64,000 bases of DNA from Amoebidium appalachense (taxonomy: Eukaryota > Ichthyosporea): assembly GCA_963693365.1 (NCBI GenBank), contig CAVNZM010000019.1, positions 372,001 through 436,000 of the forward strand, given 5' to 3'. Under the pieces are notes generated by a model that was not told the DNA's origin, ran no database searches, and was given only the letters and a program-made list of their open reading frames with translations. This document shows, piece after piece, positions 22,131-33,177 of this stretch (position 1 is its first letter; the number at the start of each line of letters is the position of its first letter). The position numbers and the translations under genes are program-made.

Positions 22131-23040
22131 GACACTCACAGGACCCATCTACGACCGCGGTTTCCAACCAGTCCGGGACCGCGAAGATGTGGGACCTGGG
22201 CTCCAGCGGCAGCGGCTGTATGCCGATAAACGTCTTCTCGATGGACCGCGCCAGCTTCCTGAGGTCGCGCAGCTGCACGGTCATGTTGGTGTTGACGGTG
22301 GTGACGTTGTGCCGGCCGCGCCCAACACTAGCCAGCGCCTCGGGCACGCGAGCGAGAAACGTGTAGAGGTGCAGCGAATTGATGTCCCAGGCGCTTTTTA
22401 TAACACGCCCCGTGTCCATGGAGATGCGATGGGCGAGAGCCTCAAACACGAGAGCCTCGGCGTGGGGGGCGCACACCTTGCAGTTTTCGAATCTGTCGGT
22501 GACCGACACGTTTGCAACCTCGCCGACGAACTTCATGACGTCGGCGGCAAACAGCACGTTTGTTGCACCCAGGGTCGCGACAAGAAAGCTGATAAGGCAA
22601 GCCCGGATGTGTCGAGTCGAATCAAAGGGTGTGGTCGAGGGGCGCGCATCGGGACCTTCATCGTACAGCCGGCGTTCGTGTTCGCACAGCTGGGTGTGGC
22701 GCGCCGACTGGAACCACTCCTTGAAGTCGCGAGCAAGTTGCGAGGTGTGCAGTGTCTGGGTGACGAGGTGCACAAGCGCGCCTGGCGAAAGCAGCAGAAC
22801 GTTTCCCTCGTTGTAGAAGTGGGGGGTTCCCTGTGCGGGATTAGCAAGAGTCAGCATGGCAAGAGTATGGTGGTGGGGGTTCACCCTTAGTCGGTTCAGG
22901 ATACGTCGGAAGGAGGAGATCGAGTAGACTTAGGAAAAACATCCCGACACAGAACGCTACGGTTGCTACAGCCACAATGGTGCCCGGGTCCACCATTTAG
23001 TAGGGGTGCAAAAATAAAACGGACAGGTAGAACAGCTCCA

Positions 23041-23112
<72 letters not shown>

Positions 23113-23840
23113 TGGGGACTTACGGCGGCACCAACTGCCGTTTGGCTGTTGTTGCTGTTGATGTTTGCAATGCCCGCCCGGTCCAGCCTCGCACGAACAT
23201 CCCTAGGGTCTCTGATATCTAAGAGCACGCGGGCGCTGAGGCTGTCGACATAGGAGACTTGGGTGTTGCTTGACGCGTACGGGAGTGTGGAGTTGATCAG
23301 CGGCAGCAGCCGAGGTAAAGTGATATTGTCAAACGCAGCGGCCAAACGCAGCGAAATGGGTTGTGGAGTAAGTTGATGCCGCCAACCGGTTGTCGATTGG
23401 TTGGTTTCGCCTAGCGCAACGGTCTTCTTGCCCGAGTTACGTTTCGTAAATTTTATTGCCGGAAACCCAGCCGTATTATGGCCCGATAACGTTCTCTTCG
23501 CCGAGCCGGTCGGATTGGGTGGGATTGTCGGTGCGGGCTGCGCAGGGGACGTCGGCATCATCTCACCGCAGAAGAGATCGAAGTCAAAAAGACCTTGCGC
23601 AGGGGGCTCCGTCGGTGTAGGCAGCGAGGCATATATCATCGACCCACCAGCGAGCAAGTTGGAGTCTTCAAGTACCACGTCCGACCCGTCAAGGGAGGTG
23701 TTGTCGATGCCCTGCAGAAACGTCAAGTCCGCTTGGTTGTATGGGAAAGTCAGAGTGTTGACATCGGCAGGCTGGGAAACAACGGGAGCCCCCGGCGCGC
23801 TGATATCCATAGTTGTGCGCAATGTGTGGCTCTGATACAT
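22117..23840 (-). CDS. Spliced MSV199-like regulator, block 2 copy; exons 23124-23840 and 22117-22830
   Basis: Predicted CDS complement(join(22117..22830,23124..23840)), 476 residues, or 466 if the second ATG (MDISAPG) is used. Exon 1 carries LFDFDLFCGE and YVDSLSARVLLDI. The donor is GCC|GTAAGT, a perfect consensus, and the acceptor is CGCACAG|GGA, both phase 0. Exon 2 starts GTPHFYNEGNVLLLSPGAL and has DINSLHLYTFLARV, which resembles the shared C-terminal module of the KilA-N and MSV199-like genes in this window. Exon lengths nearly equal those of the block 1 copy. The intron contains (GT)n and the nested PPPPY membrane gene. A DNA-binding regulator role is inferred. Confidence 0.75.
22841..22996 (-). 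CDS. 51-residue membrane protein with PPPPY motif, nested in intron (block 2)
   Basis: Same length, start (MVDPGTI), transmembrane helix and PPPPYS tail as the frame at 4821-4976. It lies in the intron of the block 2 spliced gene; the stop codon is 10 bases upstream of the acceptor. Residues differ mostly at conservative or tail positions. The sequence ctactaaatgg around the start is also conserved. Translation could come from its own transcript or from retained intron. See the block 1 entry for the possible role of the motif. Confidence 0.7.
   Translation of the reverse strand: MVDPGTIVAVATVAFCVGMFFLSLLDLLLPTYPEPTKGEPPPPYSCHADSC
23043..23111. repeat. GT microsatellite in intron
   Basis: Pure (GT)n of about 69 bases just inside the donor of the block 2 spliced gene. 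It matches the position of the satellite at 5035-5313. Confidence 0.97.
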
Positions 23841-24407
23841 TTTGCGCGAGGTTTGAACCGTCTGCTTGCAGTCTCAGCAACTGATTCTGCATCAAGGTGT
23901 TGGCAGCTTTTAAGGGCCGATTGGCCAGGGGGGCGATTTGATTGGTCGATCCTGATTGGCTGGAAAAAGTTCACTTTGGTTCGGATACTCGTGATCAATC
24001 GTGATTCGCTGGAAAAGTTCATTCCAACACTTTTCATAAGCTCGCGTCTGATTGGGCTCGGCTGGTCAAGATCGATTGGTCACGTACTCAGGCTTTTAGA
24101 TGCCCATGGTCGTTGTGTAAAACACGCAAAAAGCACGTAGAATGCACAAAAAAACAAGGATTAATATATTTGACTAACGTGTAGATACTAAAGATTGATA
24201 TCACGAATGTTTTGGTGAAACGGGGCCTTTGTTTCGGCCTGTACGCGGCAGCATGCCGTTTCTCTCCGTGAGCCACCTGACTTCTGGCGACTTCTGCATG
24301 CAGCGCCCCGTTTCATTGGCGCGCGGGCCTATATAAACTGACTCTGCCACCGTTGCAGCACCAGTCTGCACACGCACACTTGCCGAACACATCCAAACAA
24401 CGCAACC
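23841..24407. promoter_or_regulatory. Promoter region rich in CCAAT boxes; duplicated at 26245-26549
   Basis: Contains six gattgg-type motifs between about 23920 and 24080. From about 24110 the sequence matches 26245-26549 closely (gatatcacgaatgttttggtgaaa, then ggcctgtacgcggcagcatgc), ending in a TATA box (tatataaac at about 24332) before the MSV199-like gene. This shows the promoter was copied along with the gene. Confidence 0.65.
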
Positions 24408-25811
24408 ATGGCTTCCACCTACGCCATCTACGAGCGCCTCAACATCACCGGCGCCCGAGAGGCCGGCTTCCCTCCCATCTCCCTCGAGCTCGAGCGCCTG
24501 CTGGCCACTGTGGGGGACGACGTGGTGGCGAAGATGTTGCGCTTCCTCGACCCGTTCCTGCTGGACAGCACCGAGACCATCTCCGGGCGCGCTATCCACC
24601 AGCTGCTGGGGTATGGACGCTATGACGACTTCACAAGAACCATGTTCAAAGGGCGCAATGGGATCCATCCTGAGGTTCCGGTCGGGCACTACCATGTCAT
24701 CGAGATGGAGGTAAGCCTAAGGGTATTTCTCTTGTGATAAGAGTTTTGATTGGTTGATGGTGCATCGCGTACGTCATCACTTTCCCGGCACCGTGCCGGA
24801 AACGTTTTGATTGGTTGTTGGTGCATCGCGTGACGTCATCACTTTCCCGGCACCGTGCCGGAAAAGTTTTGATTGGTTGTTGGTGCATCGCGTGACGTCA
24901 TCACTTTCCCGGCACCGTGCCGGAAAAGTTTTGATTGGTTGTTGGTGCATCGCGTGACGTCACCACTTTTGTTGTTGGTCCAGCATTACGCCCCGGCGTT
25001 TTTGTTTCTTACACATACTTTCATTTATTCAATTACACAGAGCAGCGGAGGCCGCCCGGGACAGGATCACTTGTTGACACCCAGGGGCTTTCGCATTGCT
25101 GCTGCTAGGTCGACAGGTCTCCTGGGCAGTGTTGTCTGTGTGTGGGCCACTGGGGTCATCGAGGCCTTTGCCCATCTGGCCAACACCCACAAGGACGAGG
25201 CCGTTGCTGCCCTGCATGTCACCCTCACTGTCGCCGAGGCCCGCGCACGCGAAGCCGAGGCCCGAGCAGCCCTGTTGTCGGCCACACTGGAGAAAACCGA
25301 CGAGTGGTACGAGAGGACCGCCGAGCTCCTGGACTCCGCCAACGAGCGCCTTGCCATCTATGAGGGCGACAACGAGCACCCCCAGCGCATCGTGTCCCTG
25401 CGCCCCGGCACCTCGCCCAACAGCCGCTGCATGGAGACGGACTACGGGCGCGAGCTGGCACGCAAGGTGTTCCACGACGCTGCCGTGCTGCTGTGGCGCC
25501 GCCACGAGGGGTTTGAGCACCTGTACGACCCCGCCTACTGGAACTGGCTCATCAAGGGCCACATGCACGTGGACCCCGACCAGGCAGTGTACCGCTCGCA
25601 CATCAACGTGTACACGGCGCTCTGCAAGGCGGCCTTCACCTTCCACGGCGTGCCCAAGGTCACCCACCTGACCTACAACCAGCTCTATGCCGTGCTTCGT
25701 GTTTTTGCGCGCATGGGCGTCTGCCTGGTGCAGAAGGCCGAGCTGGAGCTTGTGTTTGGTGACCAGCTGGACAAGTACGCACAGACCACCCTGGACAAGT
25801 TTATGGCCTAA
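24408..25811 (+). CDS. Spliced MSV199-like regulator 2; exons 24408-24710 and 25041-25811
   Basis: Predicted CDS join(24408..24710,25041..25811), 357 residues. Exon 1 (101 codons) matches MSV199-like gene 1 closely, including YAIYERLNITGA and QLLGYGRYDDF. The donor is GAG|GTAAGC and the acceptor is TTACACAG|AGC, phase 0. Exon 2 begins SSGGRPGQDHLLTPRGF, continues as a coiled coil rich in Ala and Glu (about residues 150-205), and ends in a diverged C-terminal module (HLTYNQLYAVLRVF). It lacks the acidic DSDSE-type tail of paralogues 1 and 3. The 330-base intron has tandem CRE/CCAAT units but no nuclease gene. Confidence 0.8.
24742..24975. repeat. Intron tandem repeat, about four 65-base units
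   Basis: Units contain ttttgattggttgttggtg, catcgcgtgacgtcatcac and tttcccggcaccgtgccgg. Each has a CCAAT motif, a TGACGTCA palindrome and a ccggcaccgtgccgg stem. Related to the units at 8820-8995. Confidence 0.9.
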
Positions 25812-26549
25812 CCTATCTGTTTTAATTTAGTGTTGTGAAGTTGTTTTGGTGTAGTTCAGTGTATATGGGATATATTTCATTGGATCTGTTTTAATTTAGT
25901 GTTGTAAAGTTGTTTTGGTGTAGTTAAGTGTATATGGGATTTATTTCATTGGTGTGTGTGTATATGTTGGTGCATGTAGCGCCGAATAAATATACATGCA
26001 AAGTACTACTTCCCGCGTGTGGAGTCCCCCCTCAACCCAAATTGTGAGTAACTACAGAGATGGATTTGTCACAGAATATACCCGTTGTGAGAGAGTGTAT
26101 TAAGCCCATCAAAGTCGCATGGGCCGGGAGTATAAAAGCGAGAAACACGAGCACAACGAACACCAACGATACGCAAGCAATAAACATTAGCCCAATCGCT
26201 GGAAAAGTTCCCATCTCGCGTGAGCCCGGTCAGAGAGTGAATTTTAGATGCCCAGGTTTGTGTAAAACACGCAAAAAGAACATAGAATGCACAAAAAAAC
26301 AAGATTAATATGTTTGATTAACATGTATATAAAATTGATATCACGAATGTTTTGGTGAAATGGGGCCTTTGTTTCGGCCTGTACGCGGCAGCATGCAGTT
26401 TCTCTCCGTGAGCCTGGAATGCTTCTAGCGACTTCTGTATGCAGCGCCCCGTTTAATTGGCGCGCGGGCCTATATAAGCCGACTCTGCCACCGTTGCAGG
26501 CACCAGTCTGCACACGCACACTTCCCGAACACATCCAAACAAAGCAACC
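25812..26549. promoter_or_regulatory. Intergenic region: 69-base direct repeat, then duplicated promoter
   Basis: 25814-25951 holds two near-identical copies of a 3' segment (ctgttttaatttagtgttgt). A possible AATAAA is at about 25984. From about 26245 the sequence repeats the promoter at 24110-24407, with tatataagc near 26470. The short open frame at 26060-26308 is not supported as a gene. Confidence 0.6.
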
Positions 26550-28447
26550 ATGGCTTCCACCTACGCCATCTACGAGCGCCTCAACATCACCGGCGCCCGC
26601 GAGGCCGGCTTCCCTCCCATCTCCCCCGAGCTCGAGCGCCTGCTGGGCACCGTGGGCGACGACGTGGTGGTCAAAGTGCTGCGGTTCCTCGACCCATTCC
26701 TGTTCGACAGCACCGAGACCATCTCCGGGCGCGCCGTGTTCAAGCTGCTGGGGTACTGGAGGTACAATGACTTCGTGAGAGCCATGTTCAAGGGGCAGAA
26801 TGGTGTTCCTGCTGCGATGCCTGCCCACAAGTACCGGGTGGTTGAGAAGGTGAGTTGTTGAGGTATTCGTTGAGTTTTGCTATATCGCATTCCCCGGGCT
26901 CTATGGAAACGGAGATTCCAAACCTCAGTAGACAGCCAACGACGTCTGCGTAATAGCTGGGTGGCGCCTCTCCAAAGAGATGGATTCTTCTTGTGTGCTT
27001 TGGAAATTCCAACCCGTACACCAAAATTTGTCCGAGTGCACCTTTCCAACCACGAATATGTTTCACTTCGATTACATCTTTATCGGTTACGAGATCAATC
27101 TCCCCACGTGCTATTCGTTGCTTTTTCCCGCCCTCTCGTTGTTGCAGCCGCAGGCGAACAATTTCTTCCGCTTGTTTGCCTGGTGGTTTGAAGCTTTTTA
27201 CAATTGTTTCAAAAGCTTGGCGTGTAAACTGGTAAGCAATTCTTGGCCGCCCCCCCGGTTGATGGCACGGCATTGCTTCGGTAATCCTTGTTGTTTTTCC
27301 ATTTATTTCGGATAATCGTTCTTCTTATGGCCTCATGCGCCCTTCCCCATGTAAGGTTTAGCTCGCTCATCAATCTTTCGCTGTTATAGGGGTTATCCAT
27401 CGTTGTAGGGCTCCATATATGACCCGAAAAAAAAGGACTCACCACTAACCTTGTTGTCCACAGAGCATCGGTGGCCGTACCGAACAAGATCACCTTTTGA
27501 AGCCAGAGGGCTTTCGGATGGCCTCTATCATGGCCTCGGATGCGAACTCGGGCTGGCTTGCTCGCGATTTCCGTATGCTGGCGCTTGACATCGAGAAGGG
27601 GTTTGTGCGTCTCATGCGCAACTTCAACGACGGGAAGTACACGGCCTTCTTGGCAACTCTTGCCGCCGCAGAGGCCGCTGCAGCGGAGGCTCGTGCAACC
27701 CTTGGGAGTGACATGCCACTTGAACCCAAACAGGCCGCCGAGGCCGCACAGGACGAGGCGCTCGCGCCCCTGGTCGCCGCCCTCGAACGCGTCAAGCTGG
27801 GGCCGCAGTCAGCCGATGCCAACTACGTTGACAACACCGACTTCCGGCGCCTGGTTCGGGCGTTCATCTCCACATGTGTGGGGACGTTGGAAGGCCACGA
27901 AGTGCGTTGTGCCGGCAAGTACACAAGTATGGTGATGGCCGTAACCGGTGTGTGCGTGCTGTTCCCGGCCAACGTGCTATCGGTTGCCGCCGCAACCAAC
28001 GGGCTGCAGCGCGCCATCAAGGAGCGCATCCGCCTGTGGACCGGACACGAGCTGACCTGCTGGATGGAAATGACCACGCAGCAGCTCTACACATTTATGA
28101 ACAACTTTGTGGGCTGGTACGTCGGCTTCTGCAGGGGACAGCTGTTCCAGTCCACCCTTGACGACAAGGTGGTGGTCCCCACAGACATCGGGGTGCCCAT
28201 TGAGATGGCCGTCTGGCTGGGCGCCATCCAGGACAAGTTCCCCGACATCCGCCCCCTGGACCTCGGGCGCACTGTCAGCCTCGACGCACCCCTGGCCGAT
28301 CGCGGCGAGCAGCTCAAGGGGCAGACACAGCTGGACGTGTTCGTGCAGCGCGGGCGGCTGGGGCGTAAGCGCAAGGTCGCGCACCTGCAGAAGCCCGAGG
28401 GGCCTGTCGATGTTGTTGTGATCGCGGACAGTGATAGCGATGAATGA
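26550..28447 (+). CDS. Spliced MSV199-like regulator 3; exons 26550-26849 and 27464-28447
   Basis: Predicted CDS join(26550..26849,27464..28447), 427 residues. Exon 1 (100 codons) is close to that of the tandem neighbour at 24408. The donor is AAG|GTGAGT and the acceptor is GTCCACAG|AGC, phase 0. Exon 2 starts SIGGRTEQDHLLKPEGF, followed by an Ala-rich coiled coil, then a C-terminal half very similar to MSV199-like gene 1 (ERIRLWTGHEL, MTTQQLYTF, IPLDLGRT-like RPLDLGRTVSL, GQTQLDVFVQRGRLGRKRK, acidic ADSDSDE end). The basic GRLGRKRKVA near the end could be a nuclear signal. The intron of 614 bases carries an antisense nuclease-like gene. Confidence 0.82.
26788..27400 (-). pseudogene. Antisense intron gene: HTH plus PD-(D/E)XK-like nuclease, one-base frameshift
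   Basis: Homologue of 9021-9708, again antisense inside the intron of an MSV199-like gene. The N-terminal frame starts MDNPYNSERL (27400) with a helix-turn-helix-like stretch ending KDYRSN. The C-terminal frame (to 26788) has RIAYQFTRQAF, then GEIDLVTDKDVIEVK, WKGALGQILVYG and HLFGEAPPSYY. The frames join at a G7 run (C7 on the + strand near 27250); loss of one base would make them continuous. The 3' end overlaps host exon 1 by 62 bases, almost the same as the 65-base overlap in the other copy, so the two insertions probably descend from one event. Confidence 0.68.
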
Positions 28448-28488
28448 TGAATGATGGGAGGTGCTATGCCGGGTGTGTTGGGGGTAGT

Positions 28489-28519
<31 letters not shown>

Positions 28520-28773
28520 GGGGGGTTAGAATCTGCCACATAGGCTTGTATTGTCTTAATATCAATATCATAAAATTAGTTGCCTTCATTCATGTAAAAT
28601 TCTAAATAAAGGTGACAACTTATGGAAGCTACCATGTCGGCCACGAACCCTCTTTTCATGAACATAGAAGTGTGTGTATGTGTGCGTGCCTAACCCTCAG
28701 ACCTCCAAGATGTGACGCATACTGATTCCAGTCCAGCGAATGTGTGGGTGACTTTTTATTTTACTCCAAAGGA
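28448..28773. other. Intergenic region with GT and poly-G tract
   Basis: Contains (GT)n and a G run at about 28487-28526, then an AT-rich stretch with AATAAA near 28604. No gene seen. Confidence 0.6.
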
Positions 28774-31038
28774 ATGGGTGGGGGACAAAGCATACTGGAA
28801 GACGTGTCATGTGTCGACACAAAGGTTCGTTGTACTCGCTGGTCGGAGCTGGAATCCTGGATTCGCGAAACGTGCAGAGACAAAGATATCCCAGGTCAGC
28901 GGATCAAGCCCTGGTTGCAGAATGGCAGTATGTTGTCCGACGTACACGTGTTTGCAAACGGAAACGCGAACGGACCCTGCATCGCAAGCATGGTTGTTCT
29001 ACATGTCGGCAGTCAGACCATACCCAAAGGGCCGTATCGCGTGCTTTCAATAACCACCTACCGAAGCAGGGCGGATAACATCACCCAGTATGCCATCGCG
29101 CTGCTTGCTGGGGGCAGGGTATTCACTCTGCTTGTAAGTCCCGGGAGTGAGGTGCATACCACGCGCGAGTCGACTGTTAACATAGAGGGTAAGCTCTACA
29201 TGAAACAACCCGTGCATGTGGGCCCCCCAGATTGGACTGGATCACTAGTTGTTGATGTCTGCAGCCGATGCTCCCCGGTTGACACCGCCGACGACGAAGC
29301 CGGCGTACCCGCGCCCGTGCCCGAGGACGACGAAGCCGGCGTACCCGCGCCCGTGCCCGATGACGGCCAAGCACGCCAACTCTGGCCGGACAGAGGAATG
29401 GTGTGTACAAACCCGGATTACGCAATTGTTCAGGAGACCATGTACGATCATCTCGTCTACTGCGAGAATGTACTACAGGAGTACGAAAGCTTTCCCATTA
29501 CCGATGGGTTTCTTCACGATTCGAAAACACCAAATGCCTTTGCATGCGGTCTTATTAACGGCGTCGTGATGCGATTCATCAAGGGGGTTCAGATACCGGC
29601 TGAGGCAACCCTGACACCGTGTATCCGGCGCCCGGATGTTGGTTTCTGGCATCCTCTGCATGCCGTTGCTCTGTATTCGGTGTCGGCGGCCACCACAGAT
29701 GACACGAACAAAACCTGTGTTGTGTACTGGGTGTCTGTGGACAATCCAGGCGACAGGCGCATCCATGTGTCAATGTGCGCCGACCGAACGGCTATCGGAC
29801 CTACGTCCGAGGTGTACGGTCAAACGGGTTACCTGCCAACTGACACTGGTAGGTTTACATGGGAGTTTGCCATGTGCAAGCGCCGCTCGGAAAAACGAGC
29901 GGGAGAAGATAGTGGAGATGAGACCCAGCGCGCGGCCAAGCGCGCGCGCATGCCAGATGAATCTCCTATGCCCGACAGCGAGGCAGGCGAACAGGAGGTC
30001 AGCTGGGTCGACGACCGTCAGTCTGCCGACGAACATCGGGTCAGCGGCGAGCCTCAGTCTGCCGACGAAGATGAGGTCAGCGGCGAGCCTCAGTCTGCCG
30101 ACACACCTGCGTTCAGCGGCGAGCCTCGGTCTGCCGACGAAGATGACTCGGAGGTCAGCGAGGCAGTACATTACCTGATTGAACAGGGGGTCGACGAGGC
30201 CGCAAACGCGATCGTGGACATCATGGAGCTCCTGCAGGATGCCAGCGGGTTTGATTTGCGCAGGGACGACATACTCGAGACAATAGCGTACCCTGCTGGT
30301 GCCGAAGGGTTTGGCGATCTGGAGCAGGCGCGCGCGGTAAAAATAACACGCGCCAGCATCGATGTGGACCTCTATTCCACCCCCGACGCCCAACAATTCC
30401 GCAATATGTGGTATGAAGTCGAGTTTGCCAACGGGGACAGTGTATGGTACCCCTTCAAGGTTGTGTGGTTTGCAACCCAGCTCAGACCACTCTACGAGGA
30501 CATGTTGACAAGGCCTGGAGAGACAGAGTTTTTGAGATTGTCTCTCCCTGGCCGTCGGCTACCACCACCCATCCTAAATGTGGAGCTACGGAAACAAGAA
30601 ACTTCAGAATTTGCAAGAATTCATCTCAAACCTCGGGTATCAACCCAGGAGAGCCTCGATTTGGACATGAGGGGTATTTATGCCGGTCAGTATATCAAAA
30701 ATGGGCAGACAATCCTTGAGTACACTGGCGAGCTTGTGCCTGTCGGTACCTGGAAGGGGGTCAACAAATACACCATCCAGCTTGATGACAGTCATGTGCT
30801 TTCAGCACACAAGTGGAAGCTGCGGAACGAGGCACACACAATGCAAGTAGCGCCCCGGAGGCTCGTGACATTTTCCAACTGCAACCTGGTGGTCGACAAC
30901 GATCGTGCATACGTGGTTGCTGCAGAAAATATCGAGGAAGGATCCGAGCTCGTTGTGCACATGGATGTAGACGATGATGTTTGGAAGACAAAGGACTTGG
31001 GTGACACAATAATTGACCCCAAACCCCCCGGCCGGTGA
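28774..31038 (+). CDS. Large protein with C-terminal divergent SET domain
   Basis: A 754-residue protein. The N-terminal two-thirds are unrecognised and include two low-complexity repeats: a 14-residue unit (DDEAGVPAPVPEDD-like, twice, about 29287-29360) and an acidic SGEPQSADED-type unit (four times, about 30015-30140), plus a KRAR-type basic patch at about 29938-29950. Residues about 630-740 match a SET lysine methyltransferase fold: RGIYAGQYIKNGQTILEYTGE, KYTIQLDD, and VVAAENIEEGSELVVHM. The usual NHSC motif is replaced by FSNCNL, so catalytic competence is uncertain. Viral SET proteins are known to methylate host histone tails; that role here is inference. The ATG at 28774 is used; the frame is open upstream only from a GTG. 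Confidence 0.68.
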   Translation: MGGGQSILEDVSCVDTKVRCTRWSELESWIRETCRDKDIPGQRIKPWLQNGSMLSDVHVFANGNANGPCIASMVVLHVGSQTIPKGPYRVLSITTYRSRADNITQYAIALLAGGRVFTLLVSPGSEVHTTRESTVNIEGKLYMKQPVHVGPPDWTGSLVVDVCSRCSPVDTADDEAGVPAPVPEDDEAGVPAPVPDDGQARQLWPDRGMVCTNPDYAIVQETMYDHLVYCENVLQEYESFPITDGFLHDSKTPNAFACGLINGVVMRFIKGVQIPAEATLTPCIRRPDVGFWHPLHAVALYSVSAATTDDTNKTCVVYWVSVDNPGDRRIHVSMCADRTAIGPTSEVYGQTGYLPTDTGRFTWEFAMCKRRSEKRAGEDSGDETQRAAKRARMPDESPMPDSEAGEQEVSWVDDRQSADEHRVSGEPQSADEDEVSGEPQSADTPAFSGEPRSADEDDSEVSEAVHYLIEQGVDEAANAIVDIMELLQDASGFDLRRDDILETIAYPAGAEGFGDLEQARAVKITRASIDVDLYSTPDAQQFRNMWYEVEFANGDSVWYPFKVVWFATQLRPLYEDMLTRPGETEFLRLSLPGRRLPPPILNVELRKQETSEFARIHLKPRVSTQESLDLDMRGIYAGQYIKNGQTILEYTGELVPVGTWKGVNKYTIQLDDSHVLSAHKWKLRNEAHTMQVAPRRLVTFSNCNLVVDNDRAYVVAAENIEEGSELVVHMDVDDDVWKTKDLGDTIIDPKPPGR

Positions 31039-31213
31039 GGAACAAATATTTCAACAGAATGACTAAGATTCTAGTTATAGGTCTCGGTATTGTATTTGCA
31101 GACTTGCTTCGAGAATAAAAGATATAATCCATCATCTGAAACGGTTTTTAAGGACCGCAAAGTCTCTTAACACCTACCAGCGCGAGTCGGCCGCGTGAGT
31201 CCGTGTGAAGGTG

Positions 31214-33141
31214 TCTTCGGGGACGTCACTGCTCGAATTCGATTGGTGAGTTAGATGAAGTTCTCGCAACTCACCAATCAGACGGCGCCGATGACGTCAT
31301 CGGGAAATTTTGAATAGTGAAACATCGGAGCGCGCGCGATCTGATTGGTGAGTTAGATGAGTTAGATGAGTTACGTGTTTTTGACCCCTCCCTGAGGCTC
31401 CGGCTATAAATAGATATGAGGCTCCGGCTATAAATAGATACTAATATATACATTGAAGCTATTAATAGATACCGATCGAATTTGTAGAGTCTATTGAATT
31501 AAGTCAATAATTATATATATATATATAGTATATATTCATATATATTTATATATATATGTACTTAAATGAAATTTCTTATAAAGTATTGTCAAATGTATAT
31601 AAGTGAAGCGTGTGTGTAATATATCCTAGACTTGACTTCTTCAATGTATATAATGAATATCTATTTATAGCCGGAGCCTCAGGGAGGGGTCAAAAACACG
31701 TAACTCACCTAACTCACCTAACTCACCAATCAGATCGCGCGCGCACCGAATATCTCGAAAATCAGCGGGACAACGACGAGTGAGAGGGACCCCCTGTGAG
31801 GGAGTTTCGCAACTCACCAATCAGACGGCGCCGATGACGTCATCGGTAGGTTTTGAATAGTGAAACATCGGAGCGCGCGCGATCTGATTGGTGAGTTAGA
31901 TGAGTTAGGTGAGTTACGTGTTTTTGACCCCTCCCTGAGGCTCCGGCTATAAATAGATTCTAAAATATACATTGAAGCTATTAATAGATACCGATCGACT
32001 TTGTAGAGTCTATTGAATTAAGTCAAAAAATATATATATATATATATATATAGTATATATTCATAAATATATATATATATATATATACTTATATGAAATT
32101 TCTTATGTTTTAATGTATAAAGTATTGTCATATGTATATAAGTGAAGCGTGTGTGTAATATATCATAGACTTGACTTCTTCAATGTACATAATGAATATC
32201 TATTTATAGCCGGAGCCTCAGGGAGGGGTCAAAAACACGTAACTCACCTAACTCATCTAACTCACCAATCAGATCGCGCGCGCTCCGACAAATTCTCTCT
32301 GAAAATCAGCGGTTGACGTCACTACTCGAATTCGATTGGTGAGTTAGATGAAGTTCTCGCAACTCACCAATCAGACGGCGCCGATGACGTCATCAGTAGG
32401 TTTTGAATAGTGAAACATCGGAGCGCGCGCGATCTGATTGGTGAGTTAGATGAGTTAGGTGAGTTACGTGTTTTTGACCCCTCCCTGAGGCTCCGGCTAT
32501 AAATAGATTCTAAAATATACATTGAAGCTATTAATAGATACCGATCGACTTTGTAGAGTCTATTGAATTAAGTCAAAAATTATATATATATATATATAGT
32601 ATATATTCATAAATATATATATATATATATATATGTACTTAAATGAAATTTCTTATGTTTTAATGTATAAAGTATTGTCATATGTATATAAGTGAAGCGT
32701 GTGTGTAATATATCATAGACTTGACTTCAATGTACATAATGAATATCTATTTATAGCCGGAGCCTCAGGGAGGGGTCAAAAACACGTAACTCACCTAACT
32801 CATCTAACTCACCAATCAGATCGCGCGCGCTCCGACAAATTCTCTCTGAAAATCAGCGGTTGACGTCACTACTCGAATTCGATTGGTGAGTTAGATGAAG
32901 TTCTCGCAACTCACCAATCAGACGGCGCCGATGACGTCATCAATAGGTTTTAAATAGTGAAACATCGGAGCGCGCGCGATTGATTGGTGAGTTAGAGAGT
33001 AGTGAGTTACGTGTTTTTGACCCCTCCCTGAGGCTCCGGCTATAAATAGATCTAAAATATACATGAACATAATAGATACCGACGACTAGAGTCTATTGAA
33101 TTAAGTCAAAAATTATATATATATATATATAGTATATATTC

Positions 33142-33177
<36 letters not shown>

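Noticed and set aside
26060-26308. 82-codon frame as a small gene
   Set aside because: It runs into a duplicated promoter region, and the matching segment upstream of the sister gene at 24408 does not keep the frame.
31271-31453. 60-codon minus-strand frame in the foldback array
   Set aside because: Translation of repeat arm sequence with a tandem repeated segment; not kept in the other units.
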